From Methylovirgula sp. (GTDB taxonomy: Bacteria; Pseudomonadota; Alphaproteobacteria; Rhizobiales; Beijerinckiaceae), in assembly GCA_025356505.1 (NCBI GenBank), contig JANXSV010000116.1, positions 1 through 6,592 of the forward strand: a stretch of 6,592 nt of DNA. Reading direction: 5' to 3'. The position numbers were made by a program, and so were the translations under genes. The notes beneath the pieces are model-generated. The model ran no database searches and was not told the DNA's origin. It saw nothing but the letters and a program-made list of their open reading frames with translations. This document shows positions 6,519-6,592 of the stretch, piece by piece. Each line of letters opens with the position of its first letter. Position 1 is the first letter of the stretch.

Positions 6519-6531
6519 CAACGCGAAGAAA

Positions 6532-6592
<61 letters not shown>

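Larger units (their letters stand above)
6035..6531. other. Intergenic control region between tRNA-Asp and the thu operon
   Basis: About 500 bases without a convincing long gene. The left third carries the leader ribosome site, an operator, tandem TTGAC boxes and a palindrome. The stretch from about 6180 to 6330 holds nothing I recognise. The second operator is at 6333-6344. From 6345 to 6500 I see no gene, clear promoter or repeat beyond short chance palindromes such as CACGTG near 6435. No LacI-type repressor gene lies here. Confidence 0.6.

Overview
The window looks like alphaproteobacterial chromosome, most likely Hyphomicrobiales (rhizobia, Agrobacterium, Brucella and relatives). The gene order matches the rhizobial thuEFGKAB trehalose/disaccharide uptake and oxidation operon, and base composition looks roughly balanced (judged by eye, not counted). 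The species cannot be named from the sequence.

Layout, read along the minus strand from right to left. At the right edge is the 3' part of a tRNA-Asp(GTC) gene (from 6592 to 6532). Next comes about 500 bases without a convincing long gene (6035-6531). It holds a weak possible tRNA terminator, two LacI-family-like operators sharing the core AAAGCGCTTT with centres 242 bp apart, another perfect palindrome (CGCAAATTTGCG), tandem TTGAC boxes that may be a -35 region, and a short coding sequence (6034-5975) whose stop overlaps the first start of the operon. Then follow six genes in one direction: thuE (periplasmic binding protein), thuF and thuG (permeases), thuK (ATPase), thuA, and thuB, which runs off the left edge. 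The gene-to-gene gaps are 1 to 16 bases, except between thuE and thuF, where 124 bases carry three consecutive stem-loops.

Working together: ThuE binds a disaccharide in the periplasm, ThuF/ThuG form the membrane channel, and two copies of ThuK power import. In rhizobia and Agrobacterium, ThuA and ThuB are known to assimilate trehalose, maltitol and sucrose isomers through 3-keto derivatives rather than by direct hydrolysis. The window holds no hydrolase and no regulator gene; a LacI-family ThuR-like repressor is expected elsewhere.

The core system is a known one. The less ordinary signals are in the control layer: the coupled leader ORF, the paired operators on nearly the same helical face, and the three hairpins after thuE. 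The left-edge thuB is uninterrupted; it merely has no stop inside the window, so a search demanding complete ORFs would miss it.
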